From NCBI GenBank assembly GCA_000337115.1, contig AOIR01000058.1, positions 58,231 through 103,795 on the forward strand: a DNA stretch of 45,565 nt, read 5' to 3'. The notes beneath the pieces were generated by a model. It had not been told where the DNA came from. It made no database searches and saw only the letters and a list, made by a program, of their open reading frames with translations. The position numbers and the translations under genes were made by a program. The DNA comes from Natrinema thermotolerans DSM 11552. GTDB taxonomy: Archaea; Halobacteriota; Halobacteria; Halobacteriales; Natrialbaceae. How positions within the stretch are numbered: the stretch's first letter is position 1; each line of letters starts with the position of its first letter. Of the stretch, positions 25,982 through 35,165 are shown one piece after another.

Positions 25982-26112
25982 ACACGACTCTGGGGTGCTG
26001 ACGACTAAGGATATTGTGGTCTGACCGTTGAACCACCGAGGGAGCGACACCGACGGTTCTCGGCAATTGCAAGCAAAGCTTCATGCGCCGAGTTATGGGA
26101 GTGGACCGGTGG

Positions 26113-26772
26113 ATGTCGGACGAGAAACCACACGCGGCAGGCAACGTCGACGCAGGGGACACGAGCGAGCGCGTCGGGATGGCGGTGCTTCGCGAACGCG
26201 GGCTCGAGCCCGAGGAACTGCGCGAGAAACTGATCGATGCGATCGGTGCCGAGTTCACGACCTATTACTACTACACCAATCTGCGAATGCATCTCGCCGG
26301 TCACGAGGACTACAAGGAGATCACCGAGGACGCCCGCCTCGAGGACCGGGCCCACTTCGAACTGGTCGCGCCGCGGGTGTACGAACTCGGCGGCGCACTG
26401 CCGAACGACATTCGGGACTTCGCCGATCGAGCGTCCTGTCCCGACGCCGAGGTTCCGACGCCGATGGCTGGCGACGGGAGCTTCGACACCGAGTCACTCG
26501 ACGCCGAGAGCATCCTCGAGGTCCTGCTCGAGGCGGAACGCTGTGCGATCCGGACGTGGTCGGAGGTCTGTGACATGACCCACGGGAAAGATCCCCGGAC
26601 CTACGACATGGCCTCGCGCATCCTGCAAGAGGAGATCGAACACGAGGCCTGGTTCGTCGAACTCCTCTCGATGGAGCGGGACGGCGAGATCAATCCGGCG
26701 GGCCACTTCGTCCGGGGCGAACCCGGCGATGCACCGCTCTCGACGAACCGCCGGTTCAACGACAGCGCGTAG
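26113..26772 (+). CDS. Dps-like ferritin (DPSL/thioferritin type)
   Basis: A four-helix ferritin-fold protein of 219 residues. Iron-site residues appear as [37 protein letters not shown] and [13 protein letters not shown], matching Dps-like archaeal ferritins. [15 protein letters not shown] carries two cysteines where the Sulfolobus-type DPSL proteins have their disulfide pair near the ferroxidase site. It should store iron and remove peroxide. ATGs at 26083, 26095 and 26113 are in frame; I take 26113, where the typical N-terminus ([10 protein letters not shown]) starts and a GGAG lies 11 bases upstream. The tail is hydrophilic. Confidence 0.8.
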   Translation: MSDEKPHAAGNVDAGDTSERVGMAVLRERGLEPEELREKLIDAIGAEFTTYYYYTNLRMHLAGHEDYKEITEDARLEDRAHFELVAPRVYELGGALPNDIRDFADRASCPDAEVPTPMAGDGSFDTESLDAESILEVLLEAERCAIRTWSEVCDMTHGKDPRTYDMASRILQEEIEHEAWFVELLSMERDGEINPAGHFVRGEPGDAPLSTNRRFNDSA

Positions 26773-26911
26773 CCGGGACGCGCCGGCGACCACGGCGTCG
26801 ACCCCGAGTCCGACCTCGAGCGCTCGCGGGCCCCGGATCCCGGCCCACCCCCATCGCGGCGCGCCAGCGATGACCGGCAGTGCCATCCGTCTTCGAGTGG
26901 TATACGTTCCC

Positions 26912-27352
26912 ATGAATCAGATCGAGGCGTTCGTCGAGATCGACGCGCCACCCGATGTCGTCTGGGATGCGCTCATAGCGTTCGACACCTACCCGGAGTG
27001 GGACCCGCTCACGCGAACGATCGAGGGCGTCGCCGTCGACGCGACGGGTGGTTCCGAACGGAGCGACGCGTTCGCGTACCGCCCTCGGCCCATCGGGCCG
27101 ACGGTCGTCGCCGCCGAGCCGCCGCGACGGCTCGCCTGGCACGACCGGCTCGTCGTGCCGTTCGCGTTCGATCGCTACCACGAGTTCCACCTCGAGCCGA
27201 TCGGCGACGGACGCCGGACCCGACTGCTCCAGCGGGAGACGGTCCGCGGGGCACTCGCCGGTCTGGCGTTCGACGAGGCACGTCTCGAGCGGGCCTTCGT
27301 CGCGATGAACGAGGCGATCGCGACGCGGGCGGAGCGGCGGATCGCCGCCTAG
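26912..27352 (+). CDS. SRPBCC-fold (START/Bet v1-like) protein
   Basis: A 146-residue cytoplasmic protein. IEAFVEIDAPPDVVWDALIAFDTYPEWDPLT is the first strand, helix and loop of the SRPBCC lipid- or polyketide-binding fold; HEFHLEPIGDGRRTRLLQRE and the C-terminal helix complete it. These proteins bind hydrophobic ligands or act as cyclases or hydrolases; no ligand can be inferred. The ATG at 26912 is preferred to upstream in-frame starts because it begins the fold; a TATACG box is immediately upstream. Confidence 0.8.
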   Translation: MNQIEAFVEIDAPPDVVWDALIAFDTYPEWDPLTRTIEGVAVDATGGSERSDAFAYRPRPIGPTVVAAEPPRRLAWHDRLVVPFAFDRYHEFHLEPIGDGRRTRLLQRETVRGALAGLAFDEARLERAFVAMNEAIATRAERRIAA

Positions 27353-27617
27353 AACGCCGAGAGCGACGCGAGCGATCCGACCCCGTGTGTCGGCCCGACC
27401 GGCAGTTCGTCGTCGGTGCGGTGGTCCAGCCGGCGGAAGTCGGCGGTGACGCGCCGTGGCGAGGGGACGCCGGGACGAACAGCGTCTCCACGTGACTCGA
27501 GGGTGGCTCGGCGAGGGTTCAAGTACGGACAAGCGGCGAGGCTCGCCGTGACCCGCTCTACCCGACGTCGTACGAGCCGTGAGCGAACCGCCCCGAGTCC
27601 ACCAGCGAGGCACGCAC

Positions 27618-28301
27618 ATGGGACATAGAGCGCTGGTCGCCTACCGGCGGCCGGACCGGCTCTACGGACTGCGGTACAGCCACTGGGGCGGCGAGGACCT
27701 CGCCCTCGCCGAGGCGATCACCTCGCGGACGCCGCTTGCCGACGGCGCGATCGACGGTGCGTTGCTCGCGGATTCGATCAGCCGCGAGCGGATCCTGACC
27801 GATCACCTCGACCCCCGCGTCCACGAAGCACTGTATCTGGTCGCCCCTGACGCCGGCTATGCCGTCGATCCCTATCGGGTCTGCTGGCTCGAGTGGGGCG
27901 ACGGCCGCGACGGCGGCCGGGGCGCGATCGTCGCGACGGAGCCGGTCGACGACCGCGCGGTCAGGGTCTGGTTTCGCGCGACCAAGACCGCGCTGGCCGA
28001 CGTCATCGAGATGGGCGTCCTGTCCCGGCGGGCCGCACAGACCTACCTCGAGGCCCGTGTCCACGAGGAGTGGGACGGGCGGTGCTACACCTACGGCGAC
28101 GCGCCGGCCGACGAGCCGGCTGGCGGCTACGATCCGCCCCTCGACCGGTGGCTCGGCGGCGCGGACGGGCTCGAGGGGGATGGCGACGGGGAACGCGACA
28201 CTGACGGGGACGAAACCGGCGAGAACGAGCGTGACGAGGGGAACAGATGGGACGGTGAGGGGAACGGACGGGAGGACGAGGAGAGCGGAGACGGGGCCTG
28301 A
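27618..28301 (+). CDS. Haloarchaeal DUF6735-like protein with acidic tail
   Basis: Protein of 227 residues starting MGHRALVAYRRPDRLYGLRYSHWGG, the characteristic opening of a haloarchaeal family I recall as DUF6735; no function is known. Residues 1-165 are a folded alpha/beta region (YSHWGGEDLAL, WLEWGDGRDG, YLEARVHEEWDG). The last about 50 residues are low-complexity Gly/Asp/Glu (GDGDGERDTDGDETGENERD), encoded by a purine-rich strand. The ATG at 27618 is used; a frame start 13 codons upstream is not conserved in type. It converges with the MutS5 gene, ten bases away. The 265-base gap before it shows no gene. Confidence 0.75.
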   Translation: MGHRALVAYRRPDRLYGLRYSHWGGEDLALAEAITSRTPLADGAIDGALLADSISRERILTDHLDPRVHEALYLVAPDAGYAVDPYRVCWLEWGDGRDGGRGAIVATEPVDDRAVRVWFRATKTALADVIEMGVLSRRAAQTYLEARVHEEWDGRCYTYGDAPADEPAGGYDPPLDRWLGGADGLEGDGDGERDTDGDETGENERDEGNRWDGEGNGREDEESGDGA

Positions 28302-28311
28302 GATCGATCGA

Positions 28312-30087
28312 TCACTCGCCAGTCGTCCACCTGGCGTCCGCGAGCGTCCGCTGGACGATGTCGTTGCCGACCGCCTCCGCGAGCGTCTCGAAGCCGGCCC
28401 GCTCGCCGCGGTCGTCCGCGTTGGCGACTAACCGTGAGACGATGAACTCCGGCGTCGACCGGCCAACCGTGTCGAAGCGGGGCTGGTAGTCGACGAGCAA
28501 CTCGAGGTCGGGATTGAGTCCCTCCGCGAAGATGCCGTCGACGCGGGCCTCGGGTGGCAGCGGCTCTAAGTCGTCCGCGAGGTGGGTGACGAAGACGCCA
28601 AGCGCCTCGCGGTCGACCGAGAGCGTGACCAGGCCGTGTAGCAGGTCCGCCGCGCTGCCCGGTTCGGTGATCGCCTCGAACTCGTCGACTAGCATCAGCG
28701 TGCGCCCGCCCGTCGAGAGGGGCGGGACGATCGACTTGAGCGTGGACTCGAGGACGCCGGCATTGAAGCTCGCGTGCCGGCGGTGAAAGACCAGCGAGTC
28801 GACCGGCGTCACCTCGGCCCGATCCGCGGGGACCGGCAGGCCCATCGTCGCCAGCAGGACGATCTGACACAGCGTCTCGAGCAGGGTCGTCTTCCCGCCG
28901 CTGTTGGCCCCGGTGAGGACCGCGACCCGCTGCTGGCCGGGGACCGAACCGACGCCCTCGGGGACGCTCGCGACCCCGTGATCGCCGAGCCCGTAGGTCA
29001 CCGGCTGGACCGACTCGTCGTCGCGCGCGGCGAGCGTGAGGTTGCGGGCGTTGACGACCGAGACGGCGGCGTCGTCGCCCTCGACGAAGACGGGACGGGT
29101 ACAATCGTACTCGAGTGCGAAGCGGGCCAGCGACAGGTGCAAGGCGATGTCGTCGACGGCTTCGATGGCCTGATTAACTGCGTCGCGGGCATCGTCGAGG
29201 GTGTCCTCGAGGTCGCTCGCGACGGTGTCCTCGCGCTCGTCGACCGCTTCGGTCAGGTCGCTCCGGAGGGCCCGTAGCGTGGCGCCGACGAAGTCCGTCG
29301 CGTCGGTGGCGTCGGTCGCCATCGCGTCCCGAACCCGATCGATCGTCACGCCGGTCTCGGTCAGCAGGTGGTCCTCGAAGGACTGGCGAAAGCCCTCCAC
29401 GTCGCGAACCCCCTCCGCGCGCAGCTCCTCGATCAGCTCGAGGGCGTTCGCGTCCATATCCTCGATCGCCCCCAGCGTCTCCCGGAGCCGATCGAGTTCG
29501 TCGTCGGTCCCCTCGCGGACCCGATTCCCGTCCAGCGCCGCCAGCGCGTCGGCGGCGTCGGCCAGCCGGTCGCGCTCGAGGTCGGCGATCGCGGCGAAGG
29601 GACCCGAATCGACGCCGGCCTCGAGCAGCGCTATCGCGGCCTCGACCGCGACGTACTCGCTGCCCTCGCGCTCGTCGTAGCGCTCGTAGGCCGCCAGGAC
29701 CGCCTCACGCTCTTCCTCCTCGAGGGCGGCCCACGCGTCCCGCGCCGCGATCACGTCGTCGAGGCGAGAGTCCATCGCCTCGCGGGTGGCAAGCGGGGTC
29801 AGTACCCGGATTCGGTCCGCAGCCCGCTGCGTGACGGCGTGTTCGACCGCGAGATCCAGCAGTTCCTTGTAGGCCGACCGCGCGTCGCTGGTCGCCAAAA
29901 TGTCCATGCCAGCGCCGCCGGTCGCCCGCCGGAGGATCCGCGTCGCCCGACCGCGGGCGAGCCCGGCGTCGGCGAGCGCCCGGACGTCGCCGTTCTCGAT
30001 CGCCCGAACCGCCGCTTCCGTCCCCAGTTCGTCGACCAGCCGCTCGCGCGTCTTCGGGCCGACGCCCCAGTACTCCTCGAGTCGCAT
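28312..30087 (-). CDS. MutS5-type ATPase with N-terminal helix-hairpin-helix
   Basis: Protein of 591 residues. The N-terminus (1-55, EYWGVGPKTRERLVDELGTEAA, ADAGLARGRATRIL) is a helix-hairpin-helix-like DNA-binding region. The middle (about 60-330) is a long, acidic, mostly helical lever with coiled-coil character. The C-terminal MutS ATPase domain has Walker A GANSGGKTT (393-401) and Walker B LMLVDEFE (464-471). No mismatch-recognition domain or Smr nuclease domain is present, as in archaeal MutS5/MutS2-like proteins, whose exact role in repair or recombination is unsettled. Start at ATG 30087. Same strand as the upstream dehydrogenase, 105 bases away. Confidence 0.88.
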   Translation of the reverse strand: MRLEEYWGVGPKTRERLVDELGTEAAVRAIENGDVRALADAGLARGRATRILRRATGGAGMDILATSDARSAYKELLDLAVEHAVTQRAADRIRVLTPLATREAMDSRLDDVIAARDAWAALEEEEREAVLAAYERYDEREGSEYVAVEAAIALLEAGVDSGPFAAIADLERDRLADAADALAALDGNRVREGTDDELDRLRETLGAIEDMDANALELIEELRAEGVRDVEGFRQSFEDHLLTETGVTIDRVRDAMATDATDATDFVGATLRALRSDLTEAVDEREDTVASDLEDTLDDARDAVNQAIEAVDDIALHLSLARFALEYDCTRPVFVEGDDAAVSVVNARNLTLAARDDESVQPVTYGLGDHGVASVPEGVGSVPGQQRVAVLTGANSGGKTTLLETLCQIVLLATMGLPVPADRAEVTPVDSLVFHRRHASFNAGVLESTLKSIVPPLSTGGRTLMLVDEFEAITEPGSAADLLHGLVTLSVDREALGVFVTHLADDLEPLPPEARVDGIFAEGLNPDLELLVDYQPRFDTVGRSTPEFIVSRLVANADDRGERAGFETLAEAVGNDIVQRTLADARWTTGE

Positions 30088-30192
30088 ACGCTGTTGACTC
30101 GAGGCGACCGTCTTGAACACTGCGCCTCGTGGCCTCGAGTCCCGTCGCAGAACCGCGGTGAACGCGCTGATGGGGACAGCGCCGAGCCCGCG

Positions 30193-33100
30193 TTACCGGG
30201 ACGCGGCGTGTGCGAGCAGTTCGATCGGCGTCGGCGGCGACTCGCCGTCCAGCGAGCCGCCGGCGAGGGAGCTGTCGGCCGGGACCGGCTCGACCTCGCT
30301 GTCGCCGAGTTGGGTGCGACAGGAGGTGCCCGGCGCGGCCACGATGTCGGCACCGCTGTCCTCGATCTGGCCGACGAGGATGTCGCCGATCGACTGGCTC
30401 AGCGAGTAGTGTTCGGCCTCGTAGCCGAACGTCCCGGCCATGCCACAACAGCCCGAGTCGAGCGGGTCGACGGCGTAGCCGGCCCGCCGGAGGACCCCCA
30501 CCGCGTGGTGGTCTTTCTTCTCGGCCTTCTGATGACAGTGGCCGTGGTAGACGACCGACTCGTCGGGTGCCGCCCAGTCGACGTTCTCGTCGAGCCGGAA
30601 GGTGTCGAGGTACTCACAGAGGCCGTAAGAGTTGGCGGCGAACCGCTCGACGGCCGTGCCCGAGCGCAGGTCCAGGGCGTCTGACTGGAACATGACCGCG
30701 TCGGAGGGCTCCGCGACGACGACGTCCCAGCCCTCGCGGATCCGGGGCTCGAGTTCGGCCACGTTCTCCTCGATCGCATCGCGAGCGATATCGATAAAGC
30801 CCTTCGACAGCGCCGGTCGGCCGCTGTCGGTCCGGTCGGCGACGTCGACGTGGACGCCCGCGGCCTCGAGGACGCGGACCGCCGCCTTGCCGACCTCGGG
30901 ATGGCTGTAGTTCGTGTAGGTGTCCGCGAAGAGGACCGCCTTCCGTTCGGCCTCGGATTCGGCGACGCGCGAGCCGCCTCGCTTCTCGAACCAATCTTGC
31001 AACGTCTCGCGCTCGAACTCCGGCAGGGACCGCTCGCTCGCGATGCCGACCGTCTTCTCGGCGATCGTTCCCGAGCCGGGAAGCGACTGCACGAGGTTCG
31101 ACACCGGCGCGAGCGCGCTGCCGACGGCCGCGAGCGTGTCGAAGTTGGCGAACAGTTTATCGCGGAGGCTCGCGCCCTCCTCCTGGTGGCGCTCGTGCAT
31201 GACCTCCGTCTTGAGTTTGGCCATGTCGACGCCGCTCGGACAGTCGCGCTTGCAGCCCTTACAGCCGATACAGAGGTCCAGCACCTCCTCGGCGAACTCG
31301 TCGTCGGTCGGGTCGTCCGGCAGGTCGCCGCTCATCGCCTGCCGGAGGAGGTTCGCCCGGCCGCGGGTGGCCGTGATCTCCTCGTCGGCGGCCCGGTAGG
31401 TCGGACACATCACGCCGCCGGTCGTCTCCTGACTCCCGCGACAGCCGCCACAGCCGTGACAGAGTTCGACCATCCCCTGCATCCCGTTCTCGTTGTCCCA
31501 GCGCAGCGACGGCTCGAGCCCGGCGTCGTACTCGTAGTCGGCGTCGTACCGGAGATGCTCGGACATGTCGTGGTCGCCACAGACGTTGCCGGGGTTGAGC
31601 AGCCAGTCGGGGTCGAACGCGGTCTTCAGGTCGCGGAAGGCCTGCCAGAGGTCGTCGCCGTACAGCTTGTGGTTCCACTGGGTGCGTGCCCGGCCGTCCC
31701 CGTGTTCGCCGGAGACCGACCCGCCGAACTCGACGACCATGTCGGTGACCGCGTCGGCGATCGCGACCATCTCCTCGCGGTCACGGTCGGCCTTCGTGTC
31801 GACCAGCGGCCGGACGTGGAGGACGCCCGGGCCGGCGTGGGCGTAGAAGGCCGCATCGTTGTCCCTCCCTTTCTCAGTCAGCAGCGACTGGAACCGTTCG
31901 ACGAACTCGGGCAGGTGTTCCGGCGGAATCGCACAGTCCTCGATGAAGCTGATGTGCTTCTCGTCGGAAGTCCGCGAGAGCAGGATCGGGAGCCCGGCTT
32001 TTCGCAGCGTCCAGAAGGTCTCGCGCTCGCCCTCGTCGTGGGCCTCGAGGCCGTCGAACGCGATCGTCTCGTCGATCGACGGCCGCTCGGCGGGCGGGGC
32101 TGCCTCGGCGTCGGTCCCGGGCACTCTGTCGGCGAGCAGGCCGGCCGTCTGTGCCCGTCCGTGGTCGTCGTCATCGGCGTAGAACTCGACCAACAGCGCC
32201 GCGTCGGCCGCGTCGGGCACCAGCGACGCCGCTTCCTCGAACTCCGTCGTGTCGCGGGCCAACCCAAGCAACACGTCGTCGATGAGTTCGACCGCCGCCG
32301 GCTCGTGTTCGAGGACGTGCTGGACGTCGGTGACGGCCTCGAGGACGCTCTCGTAGAACAGCAGCGAGACGGCCTTGGTTTCGGGAACGGGCTCGAGCGC
32401 GACCTCGGCCTCGGTGACGACCGCCAGCGTCCCCTCGCTGCCGGCCAGCAGCCGCGCGAGGTTGACGGTCCCCGTCTCGGCCTCCTCGACGAGGACGTCG
32501 AGGTTGTAGCCGGAGACGTTGCGCTTCATGTCCGGGAACCGCTCTCGGACCGCCTCGCTCTCCTCGTCGATGATCCGGACGACTTCGGCGTGAATCCGCT
32601 CGAGTACGGAGCCGTCGGGATCGGCGGACTCGCGGAGATCATCGACGGCGACCTCGCCGAGCGTGGTGACCGTGCCGTCGGCAAGCACCGCCTCACATTC
32701 CTCGACGTAGGCGTCGGTCTTGCCGTAGACCAGCGAGTGTGCGCCCGTTGAGTTGTTGCCGATCGCGCCGCCGATCGCGCTGCGGTCGCCGGCCGCGGGG
32801 TCGGGTGCGAACTTCAGGCCGTGAGGGGCCAGTGTGTCGTTGAGTTCGCCTAGGACCGTCCCCGCTTCGACGCGGGCCCGGCGGTCCTCGGGATCGATCG
32901 AGACCACGCCGTCCATGTGGCGGGTGAAATCGAGGACGACGGCTTCGTTGACGGCCTGTCCCGCGAGGCTCGTCCCGCCGCCCCGTGGAAGGACGGGAAT
33001 CCCCCGGTCGGCGCAGTAGGCGACGGTCGCGGCGACGTCGTCGGTCGACTTCGGATAGACGACGCCGATCGGCGTCAGCTCGTACGCGCTCGCGTCGGTG

Positions 33101-33270
33101 GCGTACAGCTGCCGCGTGTAGGTGTCGAAGCGAACGTCCCCCGCGACGCGGTCGCGGATCTCGTCGACCAGCGCCGGTTGCGCGACGTCGTCGGAGACGA
33201 AATCGTACTCGGCCCGCCGGTCACCGGTTTCGGCCCCGCCGTCGAACGTCGTGTTAGAGCTTGCAGTCAT
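30193..33270 (-). CDS. FAD/Fe-S D-2-hydroxyacid dehydrogenase (YdiJ/Dld type)
   Basis: Large oxidoreductase of 1025 residues. The N-terminal half is a PCMH-type FAD domain (PVLPRGGGTSLAGQAV at about 90-105) and FAD-oxidase C domain. Two ferredoxin-like Cys clusters follow, CHGCGGC and CIGCKGCKRDCP (about 600-680). The C-terminal half has CCG-domain motifs GHCHQKAEK and SGCCGMAG (about 912-945). Length and order match E. coli YdiJ (D-2-hydroxyglutarate dehydrogenase, 1018 residues) and D-lactate dehydrogenases of this fused type. It should feed electrons from a D-2-hydroxyacid into the membrane quinone pool. Start at ATG 33270. Divergent from purF. Confidence 0.92.
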   Translation of the reverse strand: MTASSNTTFDGGAETGDRRAEYDFVSDDVAQPALVDEIRDRVAGDVRFDTYTRQLYATDASAYELTPIGVVYPKSTDDVAATVAYCADRGIPVLPRGGGTSLAGQAVNEAVVLDFTRHMDGVVSIDPEDRRARVEAGTVLGELNDTLAPHGLKFAPDPAAGDRSAIGGAIGNNSTGAHSLVYGKTDAYVEECEAVLADGTVTTLGEVAVDDLRESADPDGSVLERIHAEVVRIIDEESEAVRERFPDMKRNVSGYNLDVLVEEAETGTVNLARLLAGSEGTLAVVTEAEVALEPVPETKAVSLLFYESVLEAVTDVQHVLEHEPAAVELIDDVLLGLARDTTEFEEAASLVPDAADAALLVEFYADDDDHGRAQTAGLLADRVPGTDAEAAPPAERPSIDETIAFDGLEAHDEGERETFWTLRKAGLPILLSRTSDEKHISFIEDCAIPPEHLPEFVERFQSLLTEKGRDNDAAFYAHAGPGVLHVRPLVDTKADRDREEMVAIADAVTDMVVEFGGSVSGEHGDGRARTQWNHKLYGDDLWQAFRDLKTAFDPDWLLNPGNVCGDHDMSEHLRYDADYEYDAGLEPSLRWDNENGMQGMVELCHGCGGCRGSQETTGGVMCPTYRAADEEITATRGRANLLRQAMSGDLPDDPTDDEFAEEVLDLCIGCKGCKRDCPSGVDMAKLKTEVMHERHQEEGASLRDKLFANFDTLAAVGSALAPVSNLVQSLPGSGTIAEKTVGIASERSLPEFERETLQDWFEKRGGSRVAESEAERKAVLFADTYTNYSHPEVGKAAVRVLEAAGVHVDVADRTDSGRPALSKGFIDIARDAIEENVAELEPRIREGWDVVVAEPSDAVMFQSDALDLRSGTAVERFAANSYGLCEYLDTFRLDENVDWAAPDESVVYHGHCHQKAEKKDHHAVGVLRRAGYAVDPLDSGCCGMAGTFGYEAEHYSLSQSIGDILVGQIEDSGADIVAAPGTSCRTQLGDSEVEPVPADSSLAGGSLDGESPPTPIELLAHAASR

Positions 33271-33649
33271 CCTCAACTGAACACGTTGGTTGATCCGTCA
33301 CACGTTTCTCAACGATAAAGCGTTCGGACCACCGGCCGGTGCCGTCGGCGAACTGTTATGCGCCGGACACGACAGAGCCCCAACGGCCGGATCCGGGCGG
33401 CTCCGATACCGGGTACGCACGCACTTGGGGTTCGACGCGCCACCGAATCCTCCCGACCGGGCAGGCAATCCGGTACGTCATCACCGAGCGCGGGACCCGA
33501 GGTCAGTCGACCGTTCCCGCCGTGACGTGACAGGCCGTCACGCAGTCCCCGACGGGATATACACAAACGCGCATATAACTCTGGTCGATGGGGAGCTGAA
33601 GCACCACAAACACGGGGATTTTTATCGTCTCGGTGCCCTACGAACACCC
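33271..33649. promoter_or_regulatory. Divergent intergenic region before purF
   Basis: No gene is supported in these 379 bases. On the plus strand ATTTTTAT (33618-33625) is centred about 28 bases before the purF ATG at 33650, a leaderless-type promoter. Further upstream, TATACACA and CATATAAC (33560-33580) form an AT-rich patch. CGTGACG (33521-33527) and CGTCACG (33536-33542) make a 7-bp inverted repeat that could be an operator for purine control. Confidence 0.5.
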
Positions 33650-35161
33650 ATGACTGATGGGCGGGGCGAGACTCCCCGGCGAACAGGAATGACCGAAAAG
33701 TGCGGCGTCGTCGGCGTCTCACTCGACGGTCGGGACGCGGCACGACCGTTGTACTACGCGCTGTACGCGCTCCAGCACCGCGGTCAGGAGTCCGCCGGTA
33801 TCGTCACCCACGACGGGTTCCAGCAGCACAGCCACGTCGAAATGGGGCTCGTGGGTGACGCCTTCGGCGAGGGCGATCTCGACGAACTGACCGGCGCTGC
33901 GGGGATCGGCCACGTCCGGTATCCGACGGCCGGCTCGGTCGACTCCTCGTGTGCCCAACCGTTCTCCGTCTCGTTCAAGAGCGGCTCGCTCGGCCTCTCA
34001 CACAACGGCAACCTCGTCAACGCTGACGAGATCCGCGACGAACTCGCCGCTGCGGGCCACGCCTTCACCAGCGACGGTGACACCGAAGTCATCGCCCACG
34101 ACCTCGCGCGCAACCTCTTGGAGGAGGACCTCGTCCGCGCGGTCAAGCACACGATGGGCCGGATCCACGGCTCGTACTCGCTGACGATCACCCACGACGA
34201 TACCGTGCTGGGCGTGCGCGACCCACAGGGCAATCGCCCGCTCTGTATCGGGGAACTCGAGGACGGTTACATCCTCGCCTCGGAGTCGGCAGCGATCGAC
34301 ACGCTCGATGGAGAACTCGTCCGCGACGTGCGACCGGGCGAGCTGGTCGTCCTGCAGGAGGACGGACAGGGCTTTGACTCCTACCAGCTCGTCGAGAACG
34401 AGAACACCGCCCACTGCTTCTTCGAACACGTTTACTTCGCCCGTCCCGACAGCGTCATCGACGACACGCTGGTCTACGAGGCCCGCCGGAACCTCGGGCG
34501 CAAGCTCTGGGAGGAAAGCGGCGTCGAGACCGACGTCGTGATGCCGGTTCCCGACTCCGGACGCGCCTTCGCCTCGGGCTACGCGGACGCGGCAGGCGAG
34601 ACGACCGCCGACGGCGAGGCCCGCGACGCCGACGACGACGGCGTCGAGTTCGCCGAGGGCCTGATGAAGAACCGCTACGTCGGGCGTACGTTCATCATGC
34701 CGACCCAAGACGAGCGCGAGCGCGCGGTGCGGCTCAAGCTCAACCCGATCAAGTCGACGATCGAGGGCAAGACCGTCACGGTCATCGACGACTCGATCGT
34801 CCGCGGGACGACCTCGACCCAGCTCGTCCAACTCCTCAAGGACTGCGGGGCCGAGGCGGTCCACGTCCGGATCGGCGCGCCCGCGATCGTCGCCCCCTGT
34901 TACATGGGGATCGACATGGCCACCCGCGAGGAACTCATCGCCTCGGACAAGTCCGTCGGCGAGATCCGCGACGAGATCGCCGCCGACAGTCTCGCCTACC
35001 TCTCGACCGACGCCGTCGCCAACGTCCTCGGGAAAGAGCGCATCGACCTCTGTCTGGGTTGTGTGACCGGCGAGTACCCCTACGACATCGAGGGCGAGGA
35101 GACCGACCGCGACGTCAGCCGGCCCGACGTCGGCGGCCAGCAGCTGCCCGCGGACGACTAA
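33650..35161 (+). CDS. purF: Amidophosphoribosyltransferase PurF (Fe-S type)
   Basis: First enzyme of purine synthesis: it transfers ammonia from glutamine to PRPP. The 503-residue protein has a 17-residue propeptide before the nucleophile C18 (EKCGVVGV), the glutaminase domain (18 to about 255), and the phosphoribosyltransferase domain with PRPP loop VTVIDDSIVRGTTS (376-389). C256, C417, C468 and C471 sit at the four Fe-S ligand positions of Bacillus-type PurF (HCFFEHVYFARPDS, APCYMGID, CLGCVTG). An acidic insertion (about 314-335) splits the domain before KNRYVGRTFI. The promoter spacing favours ATG 33650; ATG 33689 would leave only a four-residue propeptide. Confidence 0.96.
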   Translation: MTDGRGETPRRTGMTEKCGVVGVSLDGRDAARPLYYALYALQHRGQESAGIVTHDGFQQHSHVEMGLVGDAFGEGDLDELTGAAGIGHVRYPTAGSVDSSCAQPFSVSFKSGSLGLSHNGNLVNADEIRDELAAAGHAFTSDGDTEVIAHDLARNLLEEDLVRAVKHTMGRIHGSYSLTITHDDTVLGVRDPQGNRPLCIGELEDGYILASESAAIDTLDGELVRDVRPGELVVLQEDGQGFDSYQLVENENTAHCFFEHVYFARPDSVIDDTLVYEARRNLGRKLWEESGVETDVVMPVPDSGRAFASGYADAAGETTADGEARDADDDGVEFAEGLMKNRYVGRTFIMPTQDERERAVRLKLNPIKSTIEGKTVTVIDDSIVRGTTSTQLVQLLKDCGAEAVHVRIGAPAIVAPCYMGIDMATREELIASDKSVGEIRDEIAADSLAYLSTDAVANVLGKERIDLCLGCVTGEYPYDIEGEETDRDVSRPDVGGQQLPADD

Positions 35162-35165
35162 CGAA

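Noticed and set aside
26827-26846. GC-rich inverted repeat (GGGCC/GGCCC) after the ferritin gene
   Set aside because: The 5-bp stem in GC-rich sequence is expected by chance, so I do not call it a terminator.
29368-32751. Plus-strand open frames of more than 400 codons opposite MutS5 and the D-2-hydroxyacid dehydrogenase
   Set aside because: They have Arg/Val/Asp-rich composition without motifs and run opposite genes with clear catalytic motifs.
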